Origin: Agapanthus africanus
Taxonomy: Eukaryota > Streptophyta > Magnoliopsida > Asparagales > Amaryllidaceae
Length of the DNA stretch: 64,000 nucleotides
Direction: 5' to 3'
Assembly: GCA_030015575.1 (NCBI GenBank)
Contig: JASDDO010000026.1
Coordinates: 70,333,433 to 70,397,432 of the forward strand
Every line of letters begins with the position of its first letter. Position 1 is the stretch's first letter. A model generated the notes under the pieces. The model made no database searches. It was not told where the DNA came from and worked only from the letters and a program-made list of their open reading frames with translations. Positions 1 through 11,383 of the stretch are shown here, one piece after another. Both the position numbers and the translations under genes were made by a program.

Positions 1-3000
1 GATCAATGACACGTCTTAATCAAGATAATAATATGAATGTATTAACCGAACCCGCTTATTATACAGAGCTGGGGAACGTTGGTCCCGCTCTATCTTATGA
101 TTATCATAAGTCCGAGTAAGGAATAGCAGAATATCAGGATTCGTACGCCTCCCGAGCGAAGAAAGAGCATGATGATGCATCTTCTTCGGGTGTGTTCGTT
201 ACCGAGAACTGTTTCTCAGTATGCTCTACGTCCTGGGTATTGGATACCGGATCAGGATCCCACGTATGAAATTTTTTACATAGGCTAAAGAGAGATAGAG
301 AACTGGGAAAGGGTGATAAGTCTCTAACAGTAGCGAATGGTGCAATTGTTGCAGCCAAAGCAGTTGGCGAATATCACCTTGTATTACCAAGTGGTAATAC
401 AATGATTCTGAACGACTGTTATTATGTACCGAAGATGATGTGCAATATTATATCAGTCTCTTTATTACATAAAGAAGGATATAATTTTATACTGGAAGAT
501 AATGTTATGAACATTTTCCTAAATCAAGTGTTGATTGGGTTTGGTACGTTGTGTAACGGTATATACGTTCTGAATCAAACTACAGTTCTAAATATACAGA
601 ACACACACAAGAGGAAAAGTTCAGAAATGAACGAAGCCTTCTTGTGGCATTGTAGACTAGGTCATATCAATGTGACATGACTAGCTAAGTTGCATAAAGA
701 TGGATTTTTGAATCAGTTCGAATTTACATCTTATGAAACTTTCCAGTCATGTCTCAAAAGCAAGATGACCAAGACTCCGTTTACTAGACACGGAGAAAAA
801 GCTACTGAACTCTTGGGACCGATATATATTGATGTATGCGGTCCTATGTCTCCACATGCCAGGAATGGTTCCTCATACTTTATTACATTCACCGATGATC
901 TCTTAAGATACAGACATGTGTTCCTGATGAAATACAAATATGAATCTTTTGAGAAATTTAAGGAATATAAGTGCGAAGTGGAGAACCAAACAGGTAAAAG
1001 TATTAAAATCCTTCGATCTGATCGGGAAGGAGAATACTTAAGCACAGAATTCCATGATTATTTAAAAAAGAAGGAGATTCTCTCTCAGCTTACTCCTCCG
1101 TATACAACACAGCACAACGGTGTATCAGAGTAGAGGAATCACACCCTATTAGATATGGTGTGCTCTATGATGAATACTACTAAGTTACCTATTTTCTTTT
1201 GGGGTTATTCACTGGAGACAGCTGCAGACCTATTGAATCAAATTCCATCAAAATGTGTGCCTAAATCACCATATGAGATATGGAGTGGAAAGAGACCATA
1301 TCTTAAACGAGTTAAGATATGGGGTTGTCCGGCCTATGTCAAAAAGCAAAAATCCGGACAAACTCAAAGCAAGGTAAGTTCTTTACAAGTTTGTGGGATA
1401 TCCTAAAAATTCACATGGATATATCTTCTACCATTGTGAGGAAAATAAGGTGTTTGTTGCTCAACATGCCACCTTCTTAGAAAAGGAATTTCTTGTAAAA
1501 GAAATTAGTGGTAATGAGATAGAACTGGAAGAAGTTCCAGCTACACAAACTGTAACTGACAATTTGGTAGAACCGGAGGATTCGATAGTCCCCAACAAAC
1601 CCCAGCCACTCCGCAGATACTACAGTTTTCTCATAGATGGTGGGAGCGAGAATTGCATTATGGAAGATGATGACCCAATTAGTTTCGAGCAGACCATCAC
1701 AAGTGGGGACTCTGTGAAATGGCTGGATGCTATGAGATCTGAGATGGAATCCATATACACCAACAAAGTATAGACTTTGGAAGTTGCTCCTGAAGGGGTA
1801 AAACCCATCGGGAGCAAGTGGATCTTTAAGAAGAAAATTGGTGTAGATGGAAAATTTGAGACTTTCAAAGTTAGACTTGCAGCAAAAGGTTTTCGTCAAT
1901 GACCTGGTGTCGATTATGAAGAGACATTTTCTCCTGTTGCCATGCTTAAGTCCATCAGGATCCTACTTGTCATTGCTGCATACCATGACTACGAAATCTG
2001 GCAGATGGACGTCAAAACCGCTTTTCTAAATAATGATTTAGAAGAGAGTGTGTACATGACACAACCAGAGGGCTTCATAGACAGTGGGAGCAGTGGAAGT
2101 GTGTGCAAGCTGCTTAAATCAATCTACGGATTCAAGCAGGCATCACGGAGTTGAAACATCTATTTCGATGAATCTATCAAAGAGTTTGGCTTCATAAAAA
2201 ACGTAGATAAACCTTATATATACAAGAAGGTTGTAGAGAGTAAGGTTGTCTTCCTTGTATTACACATGGATGACATACTCTTGATACGAAATGATGTTTC
2301 TATGCTACACTCGGTCAAGCTCTTTTTATTACACAAGTTCTCTATGAAAGATCTAGGTGATGCCTTCTACATCCTGGGGATAAAAATCTATAGAGATAGA
2401 TCTAGATTGATGTTGGGATTGTCCCAATCCAGGTACATAGACACCATACTAAAGAGATTTAGTATGGAAGATTCTAAACCTGGTAATTTACCTGCTTGTT
2501 CAGGAATCACTCTCACCAAAGAGATATCTCCCAAGACTGATTTGGAGAGGGCTCGTATGTAAGGGATACCCTATACTTCGGCAGTCGGGTCTAACATGTA
2601 TGCGATGTTATGTACCAGACCAGATGTAGCTTCTCACTAGGTGTAGTAAGTAGGTATCAATCAGATCCAGAGGAGAAACACTGGACAGCTGTGAAGAACA
2701 TTCTTAAGTACTTGAGAAGGACCAAAGAGATGTTCTTGGTGTATGGTAATGGTGAACTCTAGGTGGAGTCCTTTACCAATTCGAGCTTCCAGAGTGATAA
2801 GGACGACAGTAAGTCGGTCTCGGGTTTTATCTTCACCCTCAATGGAGGGACGGTATGTTGGAAAAGTTCCAAGCAAGATACCGTAGCAGACTCGACGATG
2901 GAGGTTGAATACATCGCTGCCAACGATGCTGCTAAAGAGGCTGTCTGGATGAAGAAGTTCATAGCTGAACTTGGTGTGGCTATCCATTGAGCATCCAATA

Positions 3001-3200
3001 CCTTTGTATTGTGATAATAATGGAGCTATGGCTTTAGCCAAAGAACCCCGGTCTCATTAGCGATCCAGACATATTCTTAGGCGGTATCACCTGATTCGAG
3101 AGATAGTTGATCGCCGGAAGATCGTGGTCAGGAGAGTTGACACGGTGGATAAAACAATGGATCCACTCACAAAGGCCCTCCCCCAGATGCGATTCGAGAG
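1..3200 (+). pseudogene. A: decayed pol region (protease, integrase, RT, RNase H)
   Basis: Visible parts, in order. The protease active site WVLDTGSGSH is near 234-263. The integrase zinc-binding region (LWHCRLGHIN) is near 640-680. The integrase core spans about 800-1140 with IDVCGP, FTDD, RSDREGEYLS and HNGVSE. Reverse transcriptase spans about 1760-2560 with MDVKTAFLN and the catalytic MDDILLI box. Ty1-type RNase H spans about 2760-3190 and ends with DPLTKALP just before the polypurine tract. In the family this polyprotein is cut into the enzymes that copy and integrate the element. The frame is interrupted several times, so no working product is expected. Lineage call: Angela. Confidence 0.9.
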
Positions 3201-3247
3201 ACTATTTGGGATGTTGGGTATGAGATACTACAACAACTGGCCTTAGT

Positions 3248-3260
3248 GCAAGTGAGAGAT
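3248..3260 (+). other. A: polypurine tract
   Basis: A purine-rich stretch, GCAAGTGAGAGAT, abuts the TGTTAG start of the LTR. It corresponds to GCAAGTGGGAGAT in B. It would prime plus-strand DNA synthesis. Confidence 0.8.
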
Positions 3261-5353
3261 TGTTAGGGATATGTATGCCTAGAGGCCATTATTGTATATT
3301 GATGTATATTATAGTGGATGCTTGGACATATATATAGAGGGCTTTCTTGCACGACATGATATTATGTTATCTGGTTGCTCTTTATCTTAACATGTACACT
3401 TGTATTACTATACTGTCTTTCTGATACATGTTGATAAATCCCTTAGGATGTTTGCTTGACTACCAGGACTATGATGCAGATCATACTATTGGGACTTGTG
3501 TAGTCTACAAGCACATCCTTTAACAGTTTCTAGTCGAGAGAGTATCGAGACAGAGAATCAATATTCCTGAGTAGACTAGTGTGTACGTTTCTTGACCCTG
3601 TAGGGGGCGATGGTTGATCCCATATCCATTAGTGTTTGACATCAAAGATTGTACACAGGTGCTCATTAGAGAATAGGTACACCGAACAAGACTTGCCGAG
3701 AACTCTTAGATGGTACTATACCTATCGTCAAAGAGCAGTTCTTTGGTGATACTGGTACAGGTTAGTCTGTAGACCCGAGATCATCATAGAGTCTTGTGTG
3801 GTTCCCACCGTGCTTTGATTTTCTCCTTACCACGGCTCAATAGAGTCGCGCAAACAGGTGGATTTTGGGTACAGTCCCGAGTCACATGGAGGCAATGAGC
3901 GATAGGAGGGGTTTCGTTTCTCCCGGTATATGGAATTGATGTTGCGCTATGCTCGATTGGCTATAACAGGAAGTCCCTGGCCAGGGATTTTGATGAGATT
4001 TTCTGGTAAGAGTTATCAGTAGTTTCTCATACCGTTATAGGCCACACATCGGCATGACTTATTAAGTTATTGGGGTCTGACAATTCCACCCCCAGATTCG
4101 ATATGCGACATATCAGATGAAGAGACCGGACTGTACGGTAAGTGTTACTTATAGGCATCATCGGAGTTTGGACAAGCTTACTTATTGATCTTCTATTCGT
4201 TCAATACCTGGGTAGCCGTTACGTCCAGGTAGTGCCGCTGATGGCTTGTGGGTAACTGATGTGATCATTACCTACTACTGGCGTATTGACGAGTCTTTAA
4301 AGTCTCACATAGAAGTTTCCTGGTTTAAACGAAACGAAGTAGGGCATAAATGCTGATATGTGCGGGGGGCATGATTAAATACGAGTATGTGATACCGTAT
4401 TCTAATCTGGCAGTTATTTGTTATCAGTTAGGTTATATGTGATATAACCGGATTATTGAATCAAGTGTTGATTTGATAATGCGATATACACATAAATGAT
4501 ATTAGTCGGTTATATGTGATATAACCGGATTATTAAATCAAGTATTGATTTAATAATTTGATATATATTATATTTGATATAATTATATATTAACTAATTT
4601 GCTCACTAATTATTCTTCATAATATATATATTATATGAAGCATGCGATAGATTTTCTATTTTTGGAAAATAGAAAATAAGAGGTGGAAAATGGGGAGACT
4701 TTTGTGGAATGGTGAAGCATGGCTTTGATGATTATTATATTAGTATTGACTCACTATTGAAGCATAGTTCCATTTGATTATAGTTTTAAAATGGATGCTT
4801 CAATTATTGAATAAAATTATAAGCCATTTTTCACTTGATGCTTGAACACTTGTTCATTTTTCTTGACTTGAGCTCATTTGTTCTCTAGCTCTCTCCATCT
4901 TCTTCACCTCCACCTCCAAGGTCAATCCTTCACATGAGTTGTGAACCCTTGAGCTTGTGAGAACCCTAGTGAGCAAACTACACCCCTACTTCACCATCCT
5001 ACACTAGATTAGCACTTTGGTGTAGTGTGTTTCCTTCACTAAAGAGTTTAGTGAAGAGGTAGCTTGGATTAGCGAAGCTTCGGGTGGATCATCTTCGGCA
5101 TGAAGATGGAAAAGGAAGCTCGATCTAACTTCAAGTGGAGCCTAGTGGAGTCGTATGGACTACTACACAGAGCTTGAGAAGAAAAGGACACAGTCTACAA
5201 AGGTTGTAGCCTCCTTCACTTAGTGTGGCTATCTCTATATCATGCTTGTAAGCCTAATCATCTAGTTAGATTCTTGGTTAGTGTTGATTAGCATCCCAAA
5301 TTTTTTTAAATTGGCATGCTTTATGCTAGTAAAACCCAGTGGTGGTGATAACA
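3261..5353 (+). repeat. A: 3' LTR (about 2.1 kb)
   Basis: Starts TGTTAGGGATATGTATGCC directly after the polypurine tract. It aligns along its length with the LTRs of C at 41254-43470 and 59335-61089 (opposite strand), so A and C form one Angela subfamily. The right end is approximate, because no second LTR or target duplication is in the window; I place it at the ACA near 5351-5353, just before B-type internal sequence resumes. The last 700 bp are pyrimidine-rich. No gene is seen in it. Confidence 0.8.
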
Positions 5354-7124
5354 AACACTTTCAGAACTTTCTTACACCCTTGGGCTTCGGATTGTCATGA
5401 TTCGCGACAAAGTCGCATATATCCCTGCCACTCCTACTCTACCCTTTGCATTTCTTTAGAACATATCGTATCACTACGATGATCAATATTTCTTGGAACG
5501 ACCATCGTATAGTTACATATGAACTCGAAGAAGTTACTTCAGTCGAGGTTGGCCACGGGTTCTGAAGAAATTGAATAGGATTATTCGGTTGTCTCTTCTC
5601 TTTATCTTCTGTCAGGTTGCGAGAGCTCCTTGTATTAGGAGAGTATACCTATTACGCTTATTGGATAGTCTTCTTCCAAACCTTAGGCTGGTGCCAAAAG
5701 GTAGGGAAAGAAGAAAATCAATTAGCCTAAGGACGGCGTGCAGAAAATAAGATATAGAGACATATAAAGGGATTGAAGTGAGAGCAAAAGAAATTGCGAC
5801 TACTGTCATGAATCTGGATAATGGAAAAGGCATTATTAGGAATACCTGACCATCCCCTATGAAACATTTTCATGTTTCAGTTTTTCTGTGTACATGTAAA
5901 AGAGAATCGTTTTCCCAATTAATTCTGACTCCATGGTATGTATTTAGCAGATTTGGATCTCACATCTATACGGTGTTACAGATGTTGAGAAGGAGTAGAG
6001 TATTGAGAAATGGGCGATTTGATCCTCAATATCGGAATTCGTTGTAATTGGTGATATTGGATTAAATCACCTGGATTTTGCCTGACGGCAAATATTTGGT
6101 TTTGAATAACCGTTGTTATGCACCAAGTTTTAAAATGAAATATCTGTACCTTTATTTTATAAAGTTAGATATATATTTTGAAAATTATGTTGTAAATATT
6201 TACCTTTATTAGTTGAGGATAAGGTAAGGTGCACTGAATAACGGTGTAAGACATTCTTAACCAAGATACGGTTTTTAATTTACAAAACCCAGAATTTGAG
6301 TTGGTATGCTCTCGGGACTTATACATGGAAATGTATGTTATTTAGTGTCCTTCAGGACAAGGGGTTGGTACTCTTACTTCATTCAGGTTTACCTGTAAAT
6401 TCTCTGGTTTTAGATACACATTCATTGTAATGCAAGATCCAAAGATATTGAGAAGTTTATAGGTATAAGAATAAATTAGAGAACCATACGTTAGAAGTAT
6501 CGGGATTCTTCAAGGTGATTGAAGATGTAGAAATATCAAGAACTTGATTCTCTCACAGGTTACTCATCCGTGGACGCGCTCCATGATAAGTAATGCTGTA
6601 TTGGCCCTTTTCCATAAGGTAATATGCACTGGAAACAGCTGCATGACAATTTGAATATGGTTTCATCTAAATTAGTGCCTTGATTCTATATGGATAAAGA
6701 ATGGTTGCATATCTTGAGGTTGTTAAGATATGGAGTTATCTGGTTTTTGTTTAAAAGCAGAATCCGGACAAACTCGAGGCACGCTTCGGTAATGGCGGTT
6801 TGTGGATTATCCCAAGCATTCGTTAGGATATTGTTTCTACTATTTTCAAGATCAATAGTTACATTGTTCTTGACTCGCCACCATTTTATAAAAGGATATT
6901 TTTGTAAAAGAAACTAGTGAGAGTATGGTAGAATTAGAAGCGATTCCAAAACCACAAACGATTACCGAAAATTTAGTGGAACCTAAGGATTCAATTGGAC
7001 TTGACAAATTGTTAGCCACTCCGCTGATTTTAGTAGGTGACCTCAGACATCCGAGAGATACTTCAGTTTTCTCATAGACGGTGACAGGGAGGTCAGCATC
7101 ATGGTGATGATGACCCTACTAGTT

Positions 7125-8030
7125 ATCAGTATGTCATAAGCTGTGGTAACTTCCAGGTGACCAGATACTTCATATCCAAGATAGACTCCTCGCACTTCAG
7201 CAAATTATGGATTTTGGACTTTGCTGGGTGCTCCTGAAGAGGTAAAACCTATTAGGAGCAAGTAGATCTTCGGAGATCTGTGCAGGTGGAAAGGTACTAA
7301 CCTAATAAGGCTAGACTTGTATAGAGTTTTCATTAAATACCCGTTGTGGATTGTGATGAGACTTTTACTTCAGTGTCTATGTTGAACTCCATATGGATAT
7401 AACTTGACACTGGTATTCCTCCTACTTATTATCAGCAGGTCATAAGAAGTGGTAACTTCCAGGTGACCAGGTATTTCATACCCGAGATGGACTCCACGCA
7501 TTTCAGCAAGTCATGAATTTTGGACTATGCTGGATGCTTTTGAAGGGGTAAAACCTATTAGGAGTAAATAGATCTTTCGAGATCTGTGCAAGTGGAAAGG
7601 TGCTAACTTAATAAGGCTAGACTTATTGTATAGAGTTTTCATCAAATACCCGTTGTGGATTGTGATGAGATTTTTACTTCAGTGTCTATGCTGAAGTCCA
7701 TATGGATATGGCTTGACTTACTTGTTATCTGCAGGTCATAGAAAGTGGTAACTTCCAGGTGAACATGTATTTCATACCCGAGATGGACTCCACGCACTTT
7801 AGCAAGTCATGGATTTTGGACTGTGTTAGGTGCTCCTGAAAGGGCAAAACCCGTTATGAGCAAGTAGATCTTTCAAGATCTGTGCAGGTGGAAAGGTAAT
7901 ATGCACCCGTTGTGGATTGTGATTTGTTGTAAAGAGTTTTCATCAAATACCTATTGTGGATTGTGATGTGACTTTTACTTCAGTGTCTATGCTGAAGTCC
8001 ATATGGATATGATTTAGCGCTGTTGCAGTT
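7125..8030 (+). repeat. B: tandem triplication, unit about 300 bp
   Basis: Three successive copies begin near 7133, 7439 and 7735, each with a GGTAACTTCCAGGTGA block, then GCTCCTGAA..GG.AAAACC, then a stretch ending GATATG/ATATAACTTG. The copies are clearly related but not identical, so the duplication is old. It lies in the decayed pol part of B. A carries this stretch once, near 1690-1980. Confidence 0.8.
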
Positions 8031-8389
8031 CATAGCTATGATATTTGACAGGTGGGTAACTATAACGTCATTCCAAATGCGAATTTGGAAGTGTACATGT
8101 ATATGACTTTGCTAGAGGGTTATCGTAGTCAGTGGGAGTAGCGGAAGGTGTGCAAGTTATTTATGTCTATTCATAGATTGAAGCATGGATAGCGGAGACA
8201 TATCATCTGTTTTGATTCAATTCATCAAAACAAAAGATGAACCTAGTAAGAAGGATGTATGGAGTACTGTCCTGGATTTGGATGACGTACTCCAGATAGG
8301 AAGTAACTTTTCTATACTACAATCGGTCAAACTTTGGTGTCACATAGTGTTATCTCCACGTTGGATGTGGATAGTATATCAGGAATATT

Positions 8390-8880
8390 GGTGACTAGAT
8401 CTAGATTTGGGATGTTTCCCAAATCGGATACTAAGACAACATTCTAAAAGTATTTTAGAATAGACGACTCATGGCGTGGTAGTGTACCCACAGGTGATGG
8501 AGTCACCCTCTCTAAAGAGATGTCTTCTAGACTGATAAAAAGAGGGACTGGCATGAATAACATATCATTTGTTTAAGCAATTGAGTCAATCATGCAACGT
8601 CTTGTACAAAATTAGATGGATAATATATCAGGGATTCCGATTTTAGATCTAGATTTGGGAAGTTTCACAATCAGGTACTTGGACAACATTATAAAAGTGT
8701 TTTAGAATGAACGACTTCTGACGTGGTGGTCTACCCGCAGGTGATGGAGTCACCTTCTCTAAAAAGGATGTCTTCTAGACTGATGAGAAGAGGGACTGGC
8801 ATGAATGGCATATTATTTGCTCAGGCAATTGAGTCAATCATACAATGTCATATACAATACCATATATTGCTTTTTCACTA
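8390..8880 (+). repeat. B: tandem duplication, unit about 245 bp
   Basis: Two copies begin with AGATCTAGATTTGGGA, at about 8399 and 8644. Each carries GGTGATGGAGTCACC and AGAGGGACTGGCATGAAT. They belong to the decayed RT to RNase H part of B. Confidence 0.8.
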
Positions 8881-9437
8881 GTTGCAACAAACATATATTA
8901 ATCCAATCCTCGAAAAACAAAAGGAAGAAGTAAAGAACATAAGAGGATGTTCTTGGTATAAGATAACGACAGCCTTCTCTGGGAGGCGGTTATTAGTTCA
9001 GGATTCCAAGATGACCTGGATGACAGAGATGCTGTCAAGTTTTGAGTTTAGTCTCTTCTGAGGATCAGTATATTGGATAATGTTCCAATAGAGATACTGA
9101 GGTAATCATGGAGCAGGATACTGGTTATGACTCAACAGAAAATACAGCCTAAGAAGTTTGTTGGCTAAGAGTTGTTCATTGATGAATTTGGTCCCATCAA
9201 GTATCTAGACAAATTCTTGATGCAGGGTATCGCTCAGTTTAGGAGATTGGTAATCTCCGCAAAGTTGAGATATAGAGAGATGAAGTTGGAACATTGTAGC
9301 GGATCCATTCACTGAGGCTGTTTCTCGAACAAATTAAGTTTCACAAACATAGTTTGTGAAACTGATTAGTAGAGAAGTTGGGTATTCGGTAGCACACAAG
9401 CTGTGGGTACGCGATACCGCAATAATTGACCTTAAGT

Positions 9438-9450
9438 GCAAGTGGGAGAT
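9438..9450 (+). other. B: polypurine tract
   Basis: GCAAGTGGGAGAT lies immediately upstream of the TGTTGGATATAG LTR start. It is the same motif, in mirror orientation, as at 43471 (C) and 47327 (D). Confidence 0.85.
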
Positions 9451-11383
9451 TGTTGGATATAGTGCCCTCAAGGAAATTATTGTGATCGCAAGTAGGCGAT
9501 TATGATAATTGAAGGAGGATTTATACAGGTATAACAGCTTTACTGGGGATGATAGTATGCTATCTGGTTTATCTTCATCATTGATGAATCCCGTAGGATT
9601 GTTGCTTGACGACCAGCATTGTGATGGCAATCATATATATGGGAGCTAGGTTGTCCATAAGCACATCCTTAAATGTCCCTAGTCGTGGAGTATCAAGACA
9701 GGGCATCGATATTCCGGAGTAGACTAGTGTATACGCTTCTAGACCCCGACTAGGGGTGGTGGCCGATCTCATAAGCCATTGGTGTTGTGTTACCTAAGAT
9801 GGTATACAGGTGCTCACTGGAGGTGAGTACACCGGACGGACACGCCGAGAACTTCTAGATGGTATTATATCTATCGTCAGATGGAAGTTCTCAGGTGGCA
9901 TGAGTACAGGTTAGTTCTTTGAGCTGAAGTCGTCATTTGTCTCATGTGAGTTCCCACTATACTTTGATTACTACCCACTACAGCTCAAAGGAGTCTTGCA
10001 AACAGCTTTTAGTTGGTTACAGTTCCGAGCCACATGGAGGCAGTGGTCGACTGTCAAGGATTCGTCTCTCCTGGTATTAGAAGTTAATGTCGTGTTGTGT
10101 TCAGTTAGCCATCACCAGAAATCCGTGGCCACAGTGGATGAGATTTACTGATAGTTGATCAGTAGTATCTCTATTGGTGATGAGTTTGACTCAGATAAGA
10201 ATTATCGGGTTAGTAGGGGTCTGACGTTATGCACCCGTAAACCCGATATGCAATACTCTTTGACGAAGAGACTGGACTGTACGGAGATTGTCACATTCAG
10301 GCTCAGTAGGGTATGAAAGTACTTGATTGTCAACCCCCTTTAGACAAGTACCTGGATAGCCGTTACGTACAACTAGTGTCGCTGACGTGCTTGTGGTTAA
10401 ACCCACTGTCAGCGTATTGTACAGTCTTTAGAGTCCTACACAGAGGTTTTTCCCGGTTTAGGCGACAGATGTAGGAGCCGTACGTTGGTACGTGTAGGGG
10501 TCCGATTAAATACATGTATGCGATACACGGATTCTAATCGGGCGGTTAATAATACTAGCAGGCTTAGGATTAAGCCAGATTATTAAATCAGGTTTTGATT
10601 TAATAATTTGTGTATACATTTTGATACATATATTTTAGTATTATTGCTCACTATTTATTTTCTCTCTTTAGTGCTATCCGTATTTTTATACGGATACACG
10701 TATGTGTAGCGATACATATACCAGGTGAAATATTTTGTATTTATACGAGAATGCTTCTAGAAAAAGGACACCGTATATTTATTTTTCTATTTAGAAAAAT
10801 AAAAAGAAATGAGGTGTAAAGAAGGAGTTATGAAGCATAGTGCATGCATGTAGAAAGGTATGACTTGGTTCTTTTAAAATGGCAATCATTTGTGTGCATT
10901 ATTGCACCATGGTTGTAAAAGCAAGCCATTCTCATCATTTGCAACACTTGATGTTTTTCATTCCTCACTTGCTCATGCTTCATGGTTGCTTCTTCTTTTT
11001 CTTCTCCTTCTTCTTCTTGCTCTCATTTGGAGCATAGATTTTAGAGAGAAAAATTTAGTGAAGTATTCCCATACCACCGACCATCCAAACCTAGCAAGTC
11101 TAGATCGTCGGTTAGAGCCTCCTCCGGATTCCCGCAGGTGGATCGTTTTCGGCAAGGGTGGTCGATTCTCAAGTGCGGTCCCGGCGGCTATGAGTTTGGA
11201 GGGGTCTTCCACAATTGGGTGGACACGTGACAAAGCTTTTATTTTCTCAACCATTGCACTTTTAGTTATGTAGTGTAGGTCTGTGGAATTTTGGGTTTTA
11301 CGGGTGTTCTGTGTTCGCTAAAATTTTTGTTTCCGCTTCCACTTCGGTCGCGGTTTCTATAGCGCGGGCACCGAAACCCAACA
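9451..11383 (+). repeat. B: 3' LTR (about 1.93 kb)
   Basis: Starts TGTTGGATATAGTGCCCTC, as do the D LTRs in reverse orientation, and is related to the I LTR at 39549. It ends at about 11383 (..CCCAACA), where Tekay coding sequence takes over. The 127-codon frame inside it (10890-11273) has no recognisable domain and overlaps a low-complexity pyrimidine stretch; I treat it as chance. The exact 3' base is uncertain by a few nucleotides. Confidence 0.8.

Larger units (their letters stand above)
1..5353 (+). mobile_element. Element A: Ty1/copia, Angela (BARE-1-like) lineage, 3' part
   Basis: The window opens inside the internal region of an LTR retrotransposon. The order protease, integrase, reverse transcriptase, RNase H, then polypurine tract and LTR is diagnostic of Ty1/copia. 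Motifs such as YGFKQASRS and SKQDTVADST are close to the BARE-1/Angela lineage as I know it. The 5' LTR and most of gag lie left of the window. The right end is set where Angela gag/protease-junction sequence of another copy (B) begins, within about 10 bp. A looks inserted into B. The element is broken, with roughly eight or more breaks, so it is a fossil. Confidence 0.9.
5354..9437 (+). pseudogene. B: heavily decayed Angela internal region
   Basis: Only short protein stretches remain. A piece like the Angela integrase C-terminal region lies at about 6690-6917. A spot like the A residues YYSFLIDGG lies near 7050-7090. RT and RNase H traces lie between 7100 and 9300. Homology is clearest at the DNA level: 5362-6050 matches 49700-50720 of D on the opposite strand. 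No frame longer than about 100 codons looks real. It is a fossil with many breaks and no expected product. Confidence 0.7.
5354..11383 (+). mobile_element. Element B: Ty1/copia, Angela lineage, partial
   Basis: Internal sequence from near the gag/protease junction to the polypurine tract, followed by a 3' LTR. It aligns with the internal region of D (47327-53066, opposite strand) and has D-type rather than A-type LTR sequence. The 5' LTR and leader are absent, because A's LTR abuts the interior at about 5354; this fits A having inserted into B. The LTR runs straight into Tekay reverse transcriptase sequence of F at 11384, so B appears inserted in F. It is heavily decayed, with dozens of breaks and local tandem duplications. 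Confidence 0.8.

Noticed and set aside
10890-11273. 127-codon plus-strand frame in the B LTR, and its minus-strand shadow
   Set aside because: Low-complexity Leu-rich stretch from a CTT-rich tract in U5; not conserved in D or I.
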